A DNA stretch of 63,882 nt, from positions 1 through 63,882 of the forward strand of contig NZ_CAJKOX010000026.1 in NCBI RefSeq assembly GCF_905201705.1, in the 5' to 3' direction. The DNA comes from an uncultured Marvinbryantia sp. Lineage in GTDB: Bacteria; Bacillota; Clostridia; Lachnospirales; Lachnospiraceae. The first letter of the stretch is position 1, and each line of letters opens with the position of its first letter. Under the pieces are notes generated by a model that did not search any database, was not told where the DNA came from, and was given only the letters and a program-made list of their open reading frames with translations. Of the stretch, positions 42,723 through 50,781 are shown one piece after another. Position numbers and translations under genes: made by a program.

Positions 42723-43191
42723 TCTCCTTTCCTTCCAGTGCCCGGCGCAGCTTTGCGCGTGCGCGGAGCAAACGGTTTTTGACGGCGCTCTCAGAGGTTC
42801 CAAGAAGCTTTGCAGTTTCGCGGACACTGTAGCCTTCCAGATAATAAAGTGCTACGGCGAGGCGCATATCTTCCGGCAGAGCAGCCAGTGCCTCATAAAG
42901 CTCCGAGTAGTCGTTTTCCTGTGCTGCTGCCTGTTCCGGGAGCGGCGCTTCCATCGGAATCGTGCGGCTTTTCTGACGCAGAGTGCGGTAACACTCATTG
43001 ATTAAGATGCGGATCAGCCAGGTTTTGGCGTAAGCATCGTTTTTTAGTGTGTGATATTTGGAAAATGCTTTTACAATGGCGTCCTGGATGGCGTCCGCAC
43101 AGTCAGCATCCTCATACAAAAGTGTTTTTGCAATGTGATACATCGTATCTGACGACGCCAGGATCAGTTCGCCGAGCTGTTCTTTCTTCAT
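42700..43191 (-). CDS. ECF-type sigma-70 factor
   Basis: A 163-residue sigma factor: region 2 (DADCADAIQDAIVKAFSKYH, then KTWLIRILINECY) and region 4 (LPEDMRLAVALYYLEGYSVRETAKLLGTSESAVKNRLLRAR). It has no other domain. The anti-sigma gene overlaps its 3' end, so the two are synthesised in step. A relative with the same layout begins at 63078. Confidence 0.92.
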   Translation of the reverse strand: MKKEQLGELILASSDTMYHIAKTLLYEDADCADAIQDAIVKAFSKYHTLKNDAYAKTWLIRILINECYRTLRQKSRTIPMEAPLPEQAAAQENDYSELYEALAALPEDMRLAVALYYLEGYSVRETAKLLGTSESAVKNRLLRARAKLRRALEGKENETYVLR

Positions 43192-43305
43192 ATAGATGGT
43201 AGTTCCTTTCTGCCGGCCGGCATATTTATCTTACACTAATTAGATGTTTTTGGACAGGGAAAGGTCTCGGTAGTTTTTATATAAAAATGAAGCCGTCTTT
43301 TTTGG

Positions 43306-43334
43306 TTGCCGCAAAACAGGCACGGCGTTATAAT
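43306..43334 (+). promoter_or_regulatory. Promoter of the small conserved gene
   Basis: TTGCCG (43306-43311), 17 bp, TATAAT (43329-43334), 38 bp upstream of the start. Confidence 0.6.
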
Positions 43335-43372
43335 GTACATAAAGAGTCTTGGAATGAAGAGCAGGGGGGATA

Positions 43373-43588
43373 ATGATGTTTGGAAAAAAGAAGAAGGTCA
43401 AAAAAGACTACGATCGCCAGAACCAGAAACCGGTCTTGCACTGCAGCATCTGCACCGGGGAGACGGTCGCCGGGTTTAAGGATCTGCGCACCGGAAAATT
43501 TGAGGAAGTGATGCTGATCAGGGGCGCGGGCGATCTGGCAGAGTTTAAGGAAATGTACGGGATAGAAGAAATCGAGAAAGAATACTGA
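43373..43588 (+). CDS. Small conserved hypothetical protein
   Basis: A 71-residue protein (70 from the second ATG): a lysine-rich N-terminus, then KPVLHCSICTGETVAGFKD, and an acidic C-terminus. I recall close relatives as uncharacterised proteins throughout Lachnospiraceae, sometimes mislabelled as aspartate dehydrogenase. The CxxC may bind metal. Ribosome site AGGGGGGA, promoter at 43306. Function unknown. Confidence 0.75.
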   Translation: MMFGKKKKVKKDYDRQNQKPVLHCSICTGETVAGFKDLRTGKFEEVMLIRGAGDLAEFKEMYGIEEIEKEY

Positions 43589-43659
43589 TGAGGCGGATAC
43601 CCGGTCTTTGTAGGGGCCTGGCGGCAGATGCGCGTGTCTTATATTAAGAAAGAAATCAC

Positions 43660-43688
43660 TTGTATTTTAGACTGCCCGGCAATATAAT
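43660..43688 (+). promoter_or_regulatory. uppP promoter
   Basis: TTGTAT (43660-43665), 17 bp, TATAAT (43683-43688), 27 bp before the start codon. Confidence 0.65.
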
Positions 43689-43715
43689 ATGGACATAAAA
43701 ATAAGGAGGAAATGT

Positions 43716-44546
43716 ATGGACATCATTGAAATTTTAAAGGCGGTGCTCTTTGGCGTTGTGGAAGGCATCACGGAATGGCTGCCGATCAGCAGCACCGGTC
43801 ACATGATCCTGCTGGATGAGTTTGTTAAGCTGAATGTATCGGCGGAGTTTATGGAAATGTTTCTGGTGGTTATTCAGCTCGGCGCGATCCTGGCGGTCGT
43901 CGTGCTCTATTTCGGGCAGCTATGGCCGTTTTCTTTAAAGGAGAAATATTTTATTAAAAAAGATACCTTTTCCATGTGGTTTAAGATTCTTGCCGCATGT
44001 ATACCGGCGGCGGTCGTGGGTATCCTGTTTGATGAGAAGCTGAACGAGCTGTTTTACAATTACCAGACGGTTGCGGTTGCGCTGATCGTATTTGGTATCC
44101 TGTTTATTGTGATCGAGCGGCAGAACCGCGGCATGAAGATCAAAGTAAATTCTATCTCGGAGATTACCTATCCGGTTGCCCTCTGGATCGGGGCGTTCCA
44201 GCTGATCGCTGCGGTATTTCCGGGCACCTCGCGTTCGGGCGCGACCATTCTCGGCGCGATCATGATCGGAGTTTCCCGCACCGTGGCGGCTGAGTTTACC
44301 TTTTTCCTTGCAGTGCCCGTCATGCTTGGTGCCAGCCTGTTAAAGATTGTGAAATTCGGCTTTTCGTTCACGCAGATGGAACTGGTGCTTCTGCTGGTCG
44401 GCATGGTGGTGGCATTTGTCGTGTCCATCGCGGTCATCAAGCTGCTGCTCGGCTACATCCGCAAGCATGATTTCACCGTGTTCGGCTGGTATCGCATCAT
44501 TCTCGGCGTGGTCGTGCTGGCATATTTCTGGTCACAGGGGATGTAA
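43716..44546 (+). CDS. uppP: Undecaprenyl-diphosphatase
   Basis: The membrane enzyme dephosphorylates undecaprenyl pyrophosphate for reuse in wall synthesis; high dosage gives bacitracin resistance. At 276 residues it is the normal size. Both catalytic motifs are present: GVVEGITEWLPISSTGHMIL at 12-31 and FPGTSRSGATILGA near 177. ATG 43716 has AAGGAGGA upstream; the earlier in-frame ATG 43689 does not. The cca gene follows 9 bp later. Confidence 0.95.
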   Translation: MDIIEILKAVLFGVVEGITEWLPISSTGHMILLDEFVKLNVSAEFMEMFLVVIQLGAILAVVVLYFGQLWPFSLKEKYFIKKDTFSMWFKILAACIPAAVVGILFDEKLNELFYNYQTVAVALIVFGILFIVIERQNRGMKIKVNSISEITYPVALWIGAFQLIAAVFPGTSRSGATILGAIMIGVSRTVAAEFTFFLAVPVMLGASLLKIVKFGFSFTQMELVLLLVGMVVAFVVSIAVIKLLLGYIRKHDFTVFGWYRIILGVVVLAYFWSQGM

Positions 44547-44555
44547 AGGGATTTT

Positions 44556-45920
44556 ATGAACATTATTTTACCGGAACATGTAAAGCAAATTATCGGGAAG
44601 CTGGAGGCGGCGGGCTTTGAGGCGTTCGCTGTCGGCGGCTGCGTGCGCGATTCCATTCTCGGCAGGGAGCCGGATGACTGGGATATCACCACCTCCGCCA
44701 GACCGCAGCAGGTAAAAGAGCTGTTTCGGCGGACGGTGGATACCGGCATTGCCCATGGCACCGTGACGGTTATGCTGGATAAAACGGGTTACGAGGTGAC
44801 GACCTACCGCATCGACGGGGAATACGCCGACAACCGTCACCCGAAGGAGGTCAGCTTCACGGACAATCTGACGGAGGATCTGCGGCGGCGCGATTTTACG
44901 GTCAACGCGATGGCGTACAGCGAGACACGGGGACTGATCGACGCATTCGGCGGCGTCCGGGATCTGCAGGACGGCGTGATCCGCTGCGTTGGCGACGCCA
45001 AAGAGCGCTTCGGCGAGGACGCCCTGCGCATTTTGCGGGCTGTGCGATTTTCCGCACAGCTCGGTTTTTCGATTGATGAAAAGACGCAGGCTGCCGCCCG
45101 GAAAATGGCAGCAAATTTAAGAAGCATCAGCGCCGAGCGGATACAGGCTGAGCTGGTCAAGCTGCTCGTGTCGCCGCACCCGGAGATCCTCGGCAAGGCG
45201 TATGAGCTTGGCATCACGGCGGTGGTGCTGCCGGAGTTTGATGCGATGATGGAGACGCCGCAGAATCACAAACATCACATTTACAATGTGGGCGAGCATA
45301 CCTTAAAGGCGCTGGAGTACGCGGAAAATGACCGCATTATCCGGCTGGCGGTTCTCTGTCATGACTTTGGCAAACCGGCGACGCGCACCACAAAGGACAG
45401 CGTGGATCATTTCTATGGGCATCCCGCTGTCAGCGAAGAGCTTGCCGGAAAGATGCTGCGCCGTCTGAAATTTGACAACGACACGATCCGTAAGGTGAAA
45501 GTGCTGGTGCGCCTGCACGATGCAAAGCCGCCTCTGAACGATGAGACGCTTACAAAGCTGCATAGCGGTGAGCGCGCCGTTTCCGAAAAAAGCGTGCGCC
45601 GCCTTGTCTACCGCTGCACAAGGGAGCTGTTCCCTTCGCTGATGCAGGTGTGCGGCGCGGATGTGCTGGCGCAGAGCGATTACCGGAAAACGGAGAAGCT
45701 TTTGCTCCTGGAGCAGATGTACGATATTTATGAGGAGATTCTGCAGAAAGAGCAGTGTCTTTCCTTAAAGGAGCTTGCCGTCAGCGGCCGGGATCTCATC
45801 GGCGCCGGGATCGCGCCCGGAAAGGAAATTGGCGAGATCCTGGAGCGGATGCTGGAGGATGTCCTTGAGGAGCCGCAGCACAATACAAAAGAATATCTGA
45901 TGCACACCTATGTGAAGTGA
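44556..45920 (+). CDS. cca: CCA tRNA nucleotidyltransferase with HD domain
   Basis: This adds or repairs the 3' CCA of tRNAs. The 454-residue protein has the class II nucleotidyltransferase core: FAVGGCVRDSILGREPDDWDIT (metal Asp pair) near 27-48, TYRIDGEYADNRHP, and LTEDLRRRDFTVNAMAY. An HD domain follows (LAVLCHDFGKPATRT, HFYGHPAVSEELA). The tRNA-Met gene in this window lacks an encoded CCA, so this activity is needed. Confidence 0.95.
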   Translation: MNIILPEHVKQIIGKLEAAGFEAFAVGGCVRDSILGREPDDWDITTSARPQQVKELFRRTVDTGIAHGTVTVMLDKTGYEVTTYRIDGEYADNRHPKEVSFTDNLTEDLRRRDFTVNAMAYSETRGLIDAFGGVRDLQDGVIRCVGDAKERFGEDALRILRAVRFSAQLGFSIDEKTQAAARKMAANLRSISAERIQAELVKLLVSPHPEILGKAYELGITAVVLPEFDAMMETPQNHKHHIYNVGEHTLKALEYAENDRIIRLAVLCHDFGKPATRTTKDSVDHFYGHPAVSEELAGKMLRRLKFDNDTIRKVKVLVRLHDAKPPLNDETLTKLHSGERAVSEKSVRRLVYRCTRELFPSLMQVCGADVLAQSDYRKTEKLLLLEQMYDIYEEILQKEQCLSLKELAVSGRDLIGAGIAPGKEIGEILERMLEDVLEEPQHNTKEYLMHTYVK

Positions 45921-45999
45921 TTTTTATGCCGGGCTTTTAAAACATAATCTGTCCCCGTATCGCATACGATAAAAGGAGTGATATAGGGGAGGGTTATGT

Positions 46000-46989
46000 G
46001 TGAACGAAAAAAGCCTGAAGGTATTGGAACAGTATGAGATTGAGGTCATCAGCACAAGGAGAGGACGAGGCTCCTATATCTGCGAGACAAATCTGGGGAA
46101 GAAGCTGCTCGCCGTCTGCGGCAGCTCCGAAAAGAAGATGGTATTTGTCAACCGCGTGCTGGAATCCATGCGGCAGAAGGGATATTTGTATGCCGATACG
46201 GCGATGGCAAACAAAGAGGGGAAGCTGCTGACACCTGACCGCGAGGAGGAAGCCTGCATCCTCAAGGACTGGTTTGAAGGGCGCGAATGCGACACAAAGA
46301 GCATGTCAGATGTGGAGCAGACGGTAAAAAGGCTGGCACAGCTTCACAGGCTTATGTATCTGCCGCCGGAGCCGGAAAGCGATGATGGAAATTATATCGG
46401 GGAGGATCTGCAGGAAGAGCTTTTGCGCCACAACCGGGAGCTTCGCAAGGTCTACGCGTTTATCCGGAAGCGGAAGCAGAAGAATGGGTTTGAGATCCTG
46501 TTCTTAAATTGCTTCCATATGTTTTACGAGCAGGCACAGGAGGCGTCAGAAAAGCTGAAAAGCTCCGGGTATACCTCTCTGCGGGAGGAAATGTGCGGGC
46601 GCGGCGCGCTCTGTCACGGAAATTTCAACCAGCACAACGTCTGGTTCACCGGAAGAAACCAGATCTTTGTCGGGAATTTTGATAAGTGCCGGTATGACAT
46701 TCAGGAAGCGGATCTTTATCAGTTTATGCGCAAGATCATGGAAAAGCAGGATTGGCAGAAACACAGCGGGTACCGCATTCTGGACGGCTACGACCGGGAA
46801 AAGACCATGGGAAAGCGGCAGAGGGATTATCTCTATGTCCGGCTGCTCTACCCGGAAAAATTCTGGAAGCTCGCCAATCAGTATTATAACCGCAATAAAG
46901 CATGGGTTCCGGAAAAGAGCAGGGAAAAGCTGGAAGTGCTGATCCGCCAGCAGAGTCAGCGAAACGCATTCTTAAAGACGCTGGAATGA
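46000..46989 (+). CDS. CotS-type spore coat protein (kinase-like fold)
   Basis: The 329-residue protein belongs to the CotS/YutH family, with an aminoglycoside-phosphotransferase-like fold. Seen: an ATP-side GRGSYICETNLGKKLL, the kinase catalytic-loop equivalent LCHGNFNQHNVWF, and the metal-loop equivalent VGNFDKCRYDIQEADLYQFM, where the usual DFD-type acids are replaced (NFD). It starts at GTG 46000 behind GGGGAGGG. These proteins are made late in sporulation and sit in the spore coat. Confidence 0.85.
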   Translation: MNEKSLKVLEQYEIEVISTRRGRGSYICETNLGKKLLAVCGSSEKKMVFVNRVLESMRQKGYLYADTAMANKEGKLLTPDREEEACILKDWFEGRECDTKSMSDVEQTVKRLAQLHRLMYLPPEPESDDGNYIGEDLQEELLRHNRELRKVYAFIRKRKQKNGFEILFLNCFHMFYEQAQEASEKLKSSGYTSLREEMCGRGALCHGNFNQHNVWFTGRNQIFVGNFDKCRYDIQEADLYQFMRKIMEKQDWQKHSGYRILDGYDREKTMGKRQRDYLYVRLLYPEKFWKLANQYYNRNKAWVPEKSREKLEVLIRQQSQRNAFLKTLE

Positions 46990-47040
46990 TTGTCTGCGCA
47001 GCAGAAAGCGCCGCAGTGCAAAAGAACGGGAAGGGATCAT

Positions 47041-47502
47041 ATGAAGTACAGTTTTGAAGATTATATAGAGATCATAAAAAAGCTGCGCGCCCCGGACGGC
47101 TGTCCGTGGGATCGCGCGCAGACGCACGAGAGCCTGAAGCCGTGTATGATCAATGAGACTGCGGAGGCGCTCGCCGCAATCGAGGTTTTGCAAAAAACGG
47201 GTGATGCGGGCAACCTCTGTGAGGAGCTTGGGGACATGCTGCTGCAGGTCGTTCTGCAGAGCCAGATCGCAGCGGATGAAGGGCTGTTTGATATCGGCGA
47301 TGTCGTGCGGGCGGCGAGTGAAAAAATGATCCGACGCCACCCGCATGTGTTTACGGAAAATAAGGAGCTGCCCGACTGGGAGACGATCAAGCAGGCGGAG
47401 AAGGCACAGATCCCTCCGGCTGTGGAGGCGGCAAAGCGCGAGGCGCTGCAGCGGGCGCGGGCGGAGATGGCGCGGCACCTGGAAGCGGAAAGCGGACAGT
47501 AG
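47041..47502 (+). CDS. mazG: MazG-type nucleoside triphosphate pyrophosphohydrolase
   Basis: A 153-residue single MazG domain. It hydrolyses NTPs/dNTPs to monophosphates. Seen: LRAPDGCPWDRAQTHESLKP, the metal-binding ExxE pair in NETAEALAAIE and EELGDMLLQVV, and the downstream KMIRRHPHVF. The ancestral YabN form carries an N-terminal methylase domain, missing here. ATG 47041 is in frame after an unlikely upstream extension. Its place before HU and rqcP matches the yabN locus of spore formers. Confidence 0.9.
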   Translation: MKYSFEDYIEIIKKLRAPDGCPWDRAQTHESLKPCMINETAEALAAIEVLQKTGDAGNLCEELGDMLLQVVLQSQIAADEGLFDIGDVVRAASEKMIRRHPHVFTENKELPDWETIKQAEKAQIPPAVEAAKREALQRARAEMARHLEAESGQ

Positions 47503-47551
47503 TCCCGGGCGCGGCTAAGAACGGTATATCCGATGTTTTCAAGGAAAGGTC

Positions 47552-47580
47552 TTGACAAACGAAGGGTTACGGTATATAAA
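47552..47580 (+). promoter_or_regulatory. HU gene promoter
   Basis: TTGACA (47552-47557), 17 bp, TATAAA (47575-47580): near consensus, as expected for an abundant protein. It leaves a leader of about 90 nt. Confidence 0.8.
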
Positions 47581-47676
47581 AGGTAATAGTAATGTACGAG
47601 GAAACGTACAAGACTGATAAATCTGACGAATGCCGGATGGCAAGTTAAGAGAAAATCTACGAGGAGGAAATTTTCC

Positions 47677-47952
47677 ATGAACAAAACAGAATTAATCGCA
47701 GCTATTGCAAAAGAGACTGAGTTATCCAGGAAAGATGCCGAATTAGCTGTAAAGGCTTTTGCAGATGTAGTAACTGCTGAACTGAAAAAGGGCGAAAAGG
47801 TACAGCTTGTAGGCTTCGGTACATTTGAGGTATCTGAGAGAGCGGCAAGAGAGGGAAGAAATCCGCAGACTGGCGAGACAATGACCATCAGCGCATCCAG
47901 AACTCCGAAATTCAAGGCAGGCAAGGCTTTGAAGGATGCAGTGAACGAATAA
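47677..47952 (+). CDS. hup: HU-family DNA-binding protein
   Basis: A 91-residue histone-like protein. Seen: MNKTELIAAIAKETELSRKD, then VQLVGFGTFEVSERAAREGRNPQTGE, the last containing the Pro of the DNA-intercalating arm, and PKFKAGKALKDAVNE. It compacts chromosomal DNA. It has its own strong promoter and terminator within the mazG-rqcP cluster. Confidence 0.96.
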   Translation: MNKTELIAAIAKETELSRKDAELAVKAFADVVTAELKKGEKVQLVGFGTFEVSERAAREGRNPQTGETMTISASRTPKFKAGKALKDAVNE

Positions 47953-47969
47953 AAGCAAAGTAAGCGATT

Positions 47970-47997
47970 GCGGGGCTGGACGGCCTCGCTATTTTTT
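47970..47997 (+). terminator. Intrinsic terminator after the HU gene
   Basis: GCGGGGC and GCCTCGC (one G-U) with a 6-nt loop, then TA and T6. Confidence 0.75.
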
Positions 47998-48014
47998 ATA
48001 ATACAGGAGTGTAT

Positions 48015-48254
48015 ATGAGATTAGATAAGTTTTTGAAGGTTTCCCGTCTGATCAAGAGACGTACTGTTGCGAACGAGGCGTGCGACGCAGGGCGTGTACT
48101 GGTGAATGATAAGGTGGCAAAGGCTTCCGTCAATGTGAAGGCGGGCGATACCATAGAGATCCAGTTTGGGACTAAGAGTGTGAAGGTGGAAGTGCTCAGC
48201 GTGCAGGAAACTGTGCGCAAGGAAGAGGCACAGGAAATGTACCGGTATTTATAA
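48015..48254 (+). CDS. rqcP: S4-domain RNA-binding protein, RqcP/YabO
   Basis: A 79-residue protein that is just an S4 domain: MRLDKFLKVSRLIKRRTVAN, then GRVLVNDKVAKASVNVKAGD. In Bacillus this is RqcP, which assists RqcH in tagging stalled nascent chains with alanine on the 50S ribosome. Its place between mazG/HU and yabP is the conserved one. Confidence 0.92.
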   Translation: MRLDKFLKVSRLIKRRTVANEACDAGRVLVNDKVAKASVNVKAGDTIEIQFGTKSVKVEVLSVQETVRKEEAQEMYRYL

Positions 48255-48383
48255 AGAAAAAAGGCGCGCCTGCAGGAGCACAGGATATCGCCGGAAACAT
48301 TAACGGCGCTGGGTGCAGGCTGCGACGCATAAAAGCCGGGAGGGCGCATATATATAGAATTGAGGATGACGCCGGAGAATGCC

Positions 48384-48668
48384 ATGGAAGAAAAGCAGAT
48401 GCAGCGCGCGCACAAGCTCGTGATCATTGGAAGAAAAACGGGGACTGTCAGCGGGATATCCGATGTGCTGTCGTTCGATGAAAATGAGATCGTGCTGGAT
48501 ACGGAGATGGGGCTGCTGACGATCAAGGGAAAAAATCTGCACATCAGCCGTCTGACGCTGGAGCTTGGGGAAGCCGATCTGGAGGGAAAGGTCGACAGCA
48601 TGGTTTACTCCGAGCGCGGTCATAAAAAGAAGCAGGAGGGAAGCCTCATCAGCAGGCTGCTTCGCTGA
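48384..48668 (+). CDS. yabP: Sporulation protein YabP
   Basis: A 94-residue YabP-family protein: HKLVIIGRKTGTVSGISDVLSFDENEIVLDT with LLTIKGKNLHISRLTLE (shown in parts: GTVSGISDVLSFDE; GKNLHISRLTLE). The family is restricted to endospore formers and needed for spore formation, probably at the cortex stage. ATG 48384 is chosen for its GGAG 7 bp upstream; earlier ATG 48366 has poor spacing. yabQ starts one base after the stop. Confidence 0.88.
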   Translation: MEEKQMQRAHKLVIIGRKTGTVSGISDVLSFDENEIVLDTEMGLLTIKGKNLHISRLTLELGEADLEGKVDSMVYSERGHKKKQEGSLISRLLR

Positions 48669-48669
48669 T

Positions 48670-49014
48670 ATGAGCGCGGTAGTGAGACAGGAAGCGGCGT
48701 TTTTCTTTGCCAGTATCCTGACCGGCATTTTTCTTGTCTGGGCATATGATCTTTTCCGGATTTTCCGAAAAGCTGTTCCGCATCATATCCTGGCAATCAG
48801 TATCGAAGATCTGCTTTACTGGCTTGCGGCTTCCTTTATTATATTCGGCATGATATTTGAAAAAAATAACGGCGCTTTGCGGGGGTATTCCTTTGTCGGT
48901 ATCCTTCTCGGCGTGTGGTTCCAGTATCTGGCAGAAGTGTTTTTTCGAAAGACATGGATAAAACTGTTGAAAAAGGTAAAAAAAAGAGGTAAAATGTCAG
49001 TGAACAGAAGATAG
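48670..49014 (+). CDS. yabQ: Spore cortex protein YabQ
   Basis: A 114-residue membrane protein with three hydrophobic segments (AFFFASILTGIFLVWAYDLF; ISIEDLLYWLAASFIIFGMI; SFVGILLGVWFQYLA) and a basic tail. It fits YabQ, required for spore cortex formation and located in the forespore membrane. It is tightly coupled to yabP. Confidence 0.88.
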   Translation: MSAVVRQEAAFFFASILTGIFLVWAYDLFRIFRKAVPHHILAISIEDLLYWLAASFIIFGMIFEKNNGALRGYSFVGILLGVWFQYLAEVFFRKTWIKLLKKVKKRGKMSVNRR

Positions 49015-49041
49015 CAGGTTTTTAACAGGAGAATCCGGTCT

Positions 49042-49341
49042 ATGAAAAAAAGAAAGAAACGCAGAGGCAGCAACCGCAGGGAAATGATCTGTATTTCGGC
49101 AGTAGTGGTCGTGCTGATGTGTGTCGTATTTACGCAGAGCAGCCGCCTGCGGGAAAAGAACGCCGCATATGAGGCGCGTGTTGAGGAGCTGAACGAGCAG
49201 ATCGCCAGAGAGAGCGAGCGCGCAGTGGAAATAGAGGAGCTGAAAGAGTATGTCAAGACGCCGGAGTACGCCGGTGAGGTCGCGAGACAGAAGCTTGGCA
49301 TGGTCGGCGAGGATGAGATCCTTTTCCGTGCAGAAAATTAA
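49042..49341 (+). CDS. divIC: Septum formation initiator DivIC/FtsB-like
   Basis: A 99-residue bitopic protein: basic N-terminus, one membrane segment (ICISAVVVVLMCVVFTQ, about 17-33), a coiled coil (REKNAAYEARVEELNEQIAR) and YAGEVARQKLGMVGEDEILF, the conserved tail of DivIC. It forms the DivIB/FtsL/DivIC complex at the division site. It ends the yab cluster, as in Bacillus. Confidence 0.9.
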   Translation: MKKRKKRRGSNRREMICISAVVVVLMCVVFTQSSRLREKNAAYEARVEELNEQIARESERAVEIEELKEYVKTPEYAGEVARQKLGMVGEDEILFRAEN

Positions 49342-49350
49342 AAAAATCAG

Positions 49351-49379
49351 TTGACAAGCGAAGGGAAAACCGCTATAAT
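49351..49379 (+). promoter_or_regulatory. tRNA-Met promoter
   Basis: A perfect TTGACA (49351-49356), 17 bp, TATAAT (49374-49379), ending 11 bp before the tRNA. Confidence 0.88.
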
Positions 49380-49390
49380 AACCGTGTTGC

Positions 49391-49464
49391 GGCGGAATAG
49401 CTCAGTTGGCTAGAGCACACGGTTCATACCCGTGGTGTCGAGAGTTCAAATCTCCCTTCCGCTA
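49391..49464 (+). tRNA. tRNA-Met (CAT anticodon)
   Basis: A full cloverleaf: acceptor GGCGGAA with TTCCGCT, D arm AGCTCAGTTGGCTAGAGC, anticodon arm CACGG-TTCATAC-CCGTG with CAT, and T arm GAGAGTTCAAATCTCCC-type stem-loop. CCA is not encoded. I prefer elongator Met; a lysidine-modified tRNA-Ile2 also has CAT, and TilS in this window would modify that, but the overall sequence fits Met. It has its own promoter and terminator. Confidence 0.93.
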
Positions 49465-49470
49465 TTAAAA

Positions 49471-49494
49471 ACTCTGGCAAACGCCAGAGTTTTT
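49471..49494 (+). terminator. Intrinsic terminator after tRNA-Met
   Basis: ACTCTGGC, loop AAAC, GCCAGAGT, then T4; preceded by AAAA so bidirectional. Confidence 0.88.
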
Positions 49495-49524
49495 GTTATG
49501 AAAGCATAAGTGACGGATTTCATG

Positions 49525-50121
49525 TTATTCAAATTTTACGTTGTCTACAATGAATTGTCCAAACGGAAAACATTCTTCTTCATTGTAGATCATCTCCCAT
49601 GCTTTTGTCAGTTCGATGAATTCCATAGCGCTGATTTCTGCCTCAAGCACACCCATTAACATTCCCCGGTATAAAGCATTTACCAGGTCATATGTACCGT
49701 TGAAATTCAGATTTGCATTATCCGGAAGCTCCGGTATCTCTTCGGCATTCCCAACCATGAGTGCAGTACTTATATATGTGAGGACCTCATCGCCTCTGAC
49801 GCCATTCCAGAAAACAGACGAATCCACATTTTGCTGTAATACCTCATTGTATTCTTTTGTGGGCTTTTCCCATTCAAAATCTGCCGGAGCAATTCCATTC
49901 GGCTCCAGGTATTCGGTGGTAACCGTTTCCTTAATGGTTTCTATAAGCGTGTTCAACTGCTCTTCCGTAATTGTAATCCCGAAATCCTCAAGTGTTTTTG
50001 TTTCCGATGCTTCGGTTGCCTGCATTTCGGTTTCTGCGGTACTTTCAGAGGCCATCGGCGTAATCGTGCAGGCGATGCACATTATGGTTGCGGTAATAAA
50101 CGAGATGATTCTTTTTTTCAT
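49525..50121 (-). CDS. Secreted hypothetical protein
   Basis: A 198-residue protein with an N-terminal signal (KKRIISFITATIMCIACTIT, cleavage likely after PMA or as a lipoprotein at IAC). A Thr/Glu-rich linker (about 25-45) precedes a helical acidic domain of ~150 residues with several aromatic residues. I do not recognise the domain. It is divergent from a small XRE gene, and they share a 28-bp palindrome in the gap, so the XRE protein probably controls it. Confidence 0.65.
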   Translation of the reverse strand: MKKRIISFITATIMCIACTITPMASESTAETEMQATEASETKTLEDFGITITEEQLNTLIETIKETVTTEYLEPNGIAPADFEWEKPTKEYNEVLQQNVDSSVFWNGVRGDEVLTYISTALMVGNAEEIPELPDNANLNFNGTYDLVNALYRGMLMGVLEAEISAMEFIELTKAWEMIYNEEECFPFGQFIVDNVKFE

Positions 50122-50182
50122 ATTCTTCCCCTTTCTGTGATGAAGTTAATTGGTTTTTTGTATAATCCTCCTTTCGGCTTTT

Positions 50183-50216
50183 ATTATACAATATTGTGGA
50201 TATAATCACAATATTG
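50183..50216. promoter_or_regulatory. Divergent promoter with 28-bp palindromic operator
   Basis: CAATATTGTG (50189-50198) and CACAATATTG (50207-50216) are perfect inverted arms around GATATAAT. On the minus strand TTGTGA, 17 bp, TATAAT forms a promoter for the secreted-protein gene, with the operator filling its spacer. The TATAAT at 50201-50206 in the centre could be the -10 of the rightward XRE gene. Confidence 0.65.
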
Positions 50217-50258
50217 AAATTAAAAAAGCAGAAATATAATTGTAACTAACAGCAGAGG

Positions 50259-50468
50259 GTGGTGGTTACAATTATTGATTACGGTCCATTGTGGGACACT
50301 ATGCGCAGGCGGAATATTTCACAATATCAGCTTTTAAAGTCCGGCATAGATAATAAAACGCTGGACTCCCTAAAGAAAAATAAAAACATTACATTGCTGA
50401 CAGTAGAAAAGCTCTGCCGGATTTTGAATTGTACACCGAATGATGTCGTTAAATTTAAAGATGATTAA
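50259..50468 (+). CDS. Small XRE-family regulator
   Basis: A 69-residue single-domain HTH: LWDTMRRRNISQYQLLKSGI, then KTLDSLKKNKNITLLTVEKLC and ILNCTPNDVVKF. This is the Cro/CI-type group common in Firmicutes. The start is GTG 50259 or 50262 with AGAGGG upstream. It likely binds the palindrome at 50189-50216 and regulates itself and the divergent gene. Confidence 0.78.
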   Translation: MVVTIIDYGPLWDTMRRRNISQYQLLKSGIDNKTLDSLKKNKNITLLTVEKLCRILNCTPNDVVKFKDD

Positions 50469-50504
50469 AAGAGAAAAGTACACTTGTTTGAGGCTGGCGT
50501 GGAT

Positions 50505-50661
50505 AGTAACGGAAATAGCGTTACTGTTCACGTTGTTCACAGTAACATTCGCAAATCCATTTAAAATTTGCTCCGCGAATGGGATTTGCTCACACCGGAA
50601 TCACTTTCTTACGGACTTTGCAGTGAATGCAAAGTCCTGACCTGAACAGTAACGAAATAGC
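50505..50661. repeat. Composite palindromic repeat element (MITE-like), with 27-bp repeat copy 3
   Basis: The element contains: an inverted copy of the 27-bp repeat (50520-50546); an imperfect inverted GCAAATCCATT / AATGGGATTTGC; a perfect hairpin GGACTTTGCA-GTGAA-TGCAAAGTCC (50613-50637); and a terminal half-copy TGAACAGTAAC (50643-50653). It is flanked by near-identical AGTAACGGAAATAGC (50505) and AGTAACGAAATAGC (50648). No coding frame. It lies between the XRE gene and the phosphoglucomutase promoter. Confidence 0.7.
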
Positions 50662-50691
50662 ACTTTATCAGCCCCGACAGATTACTTTTCA

Positions 50692-50720
50692 TTGACAGAT
50701 GCACAGAAAAGCGCTATATT
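50692..50720 (+). promoter_or_regulatory. Phosphoglucomutase promoter
   Basis: TTGACA (50692-50697), 17 bp, TATATT (50715-50720). Confidence 0.75.
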
Positions 50721-50781
50721 AGAACTAAGATTTTGTCATTTTGTACAAAACGATTTAAAATAATAATCAGGAGTGGGGAAA

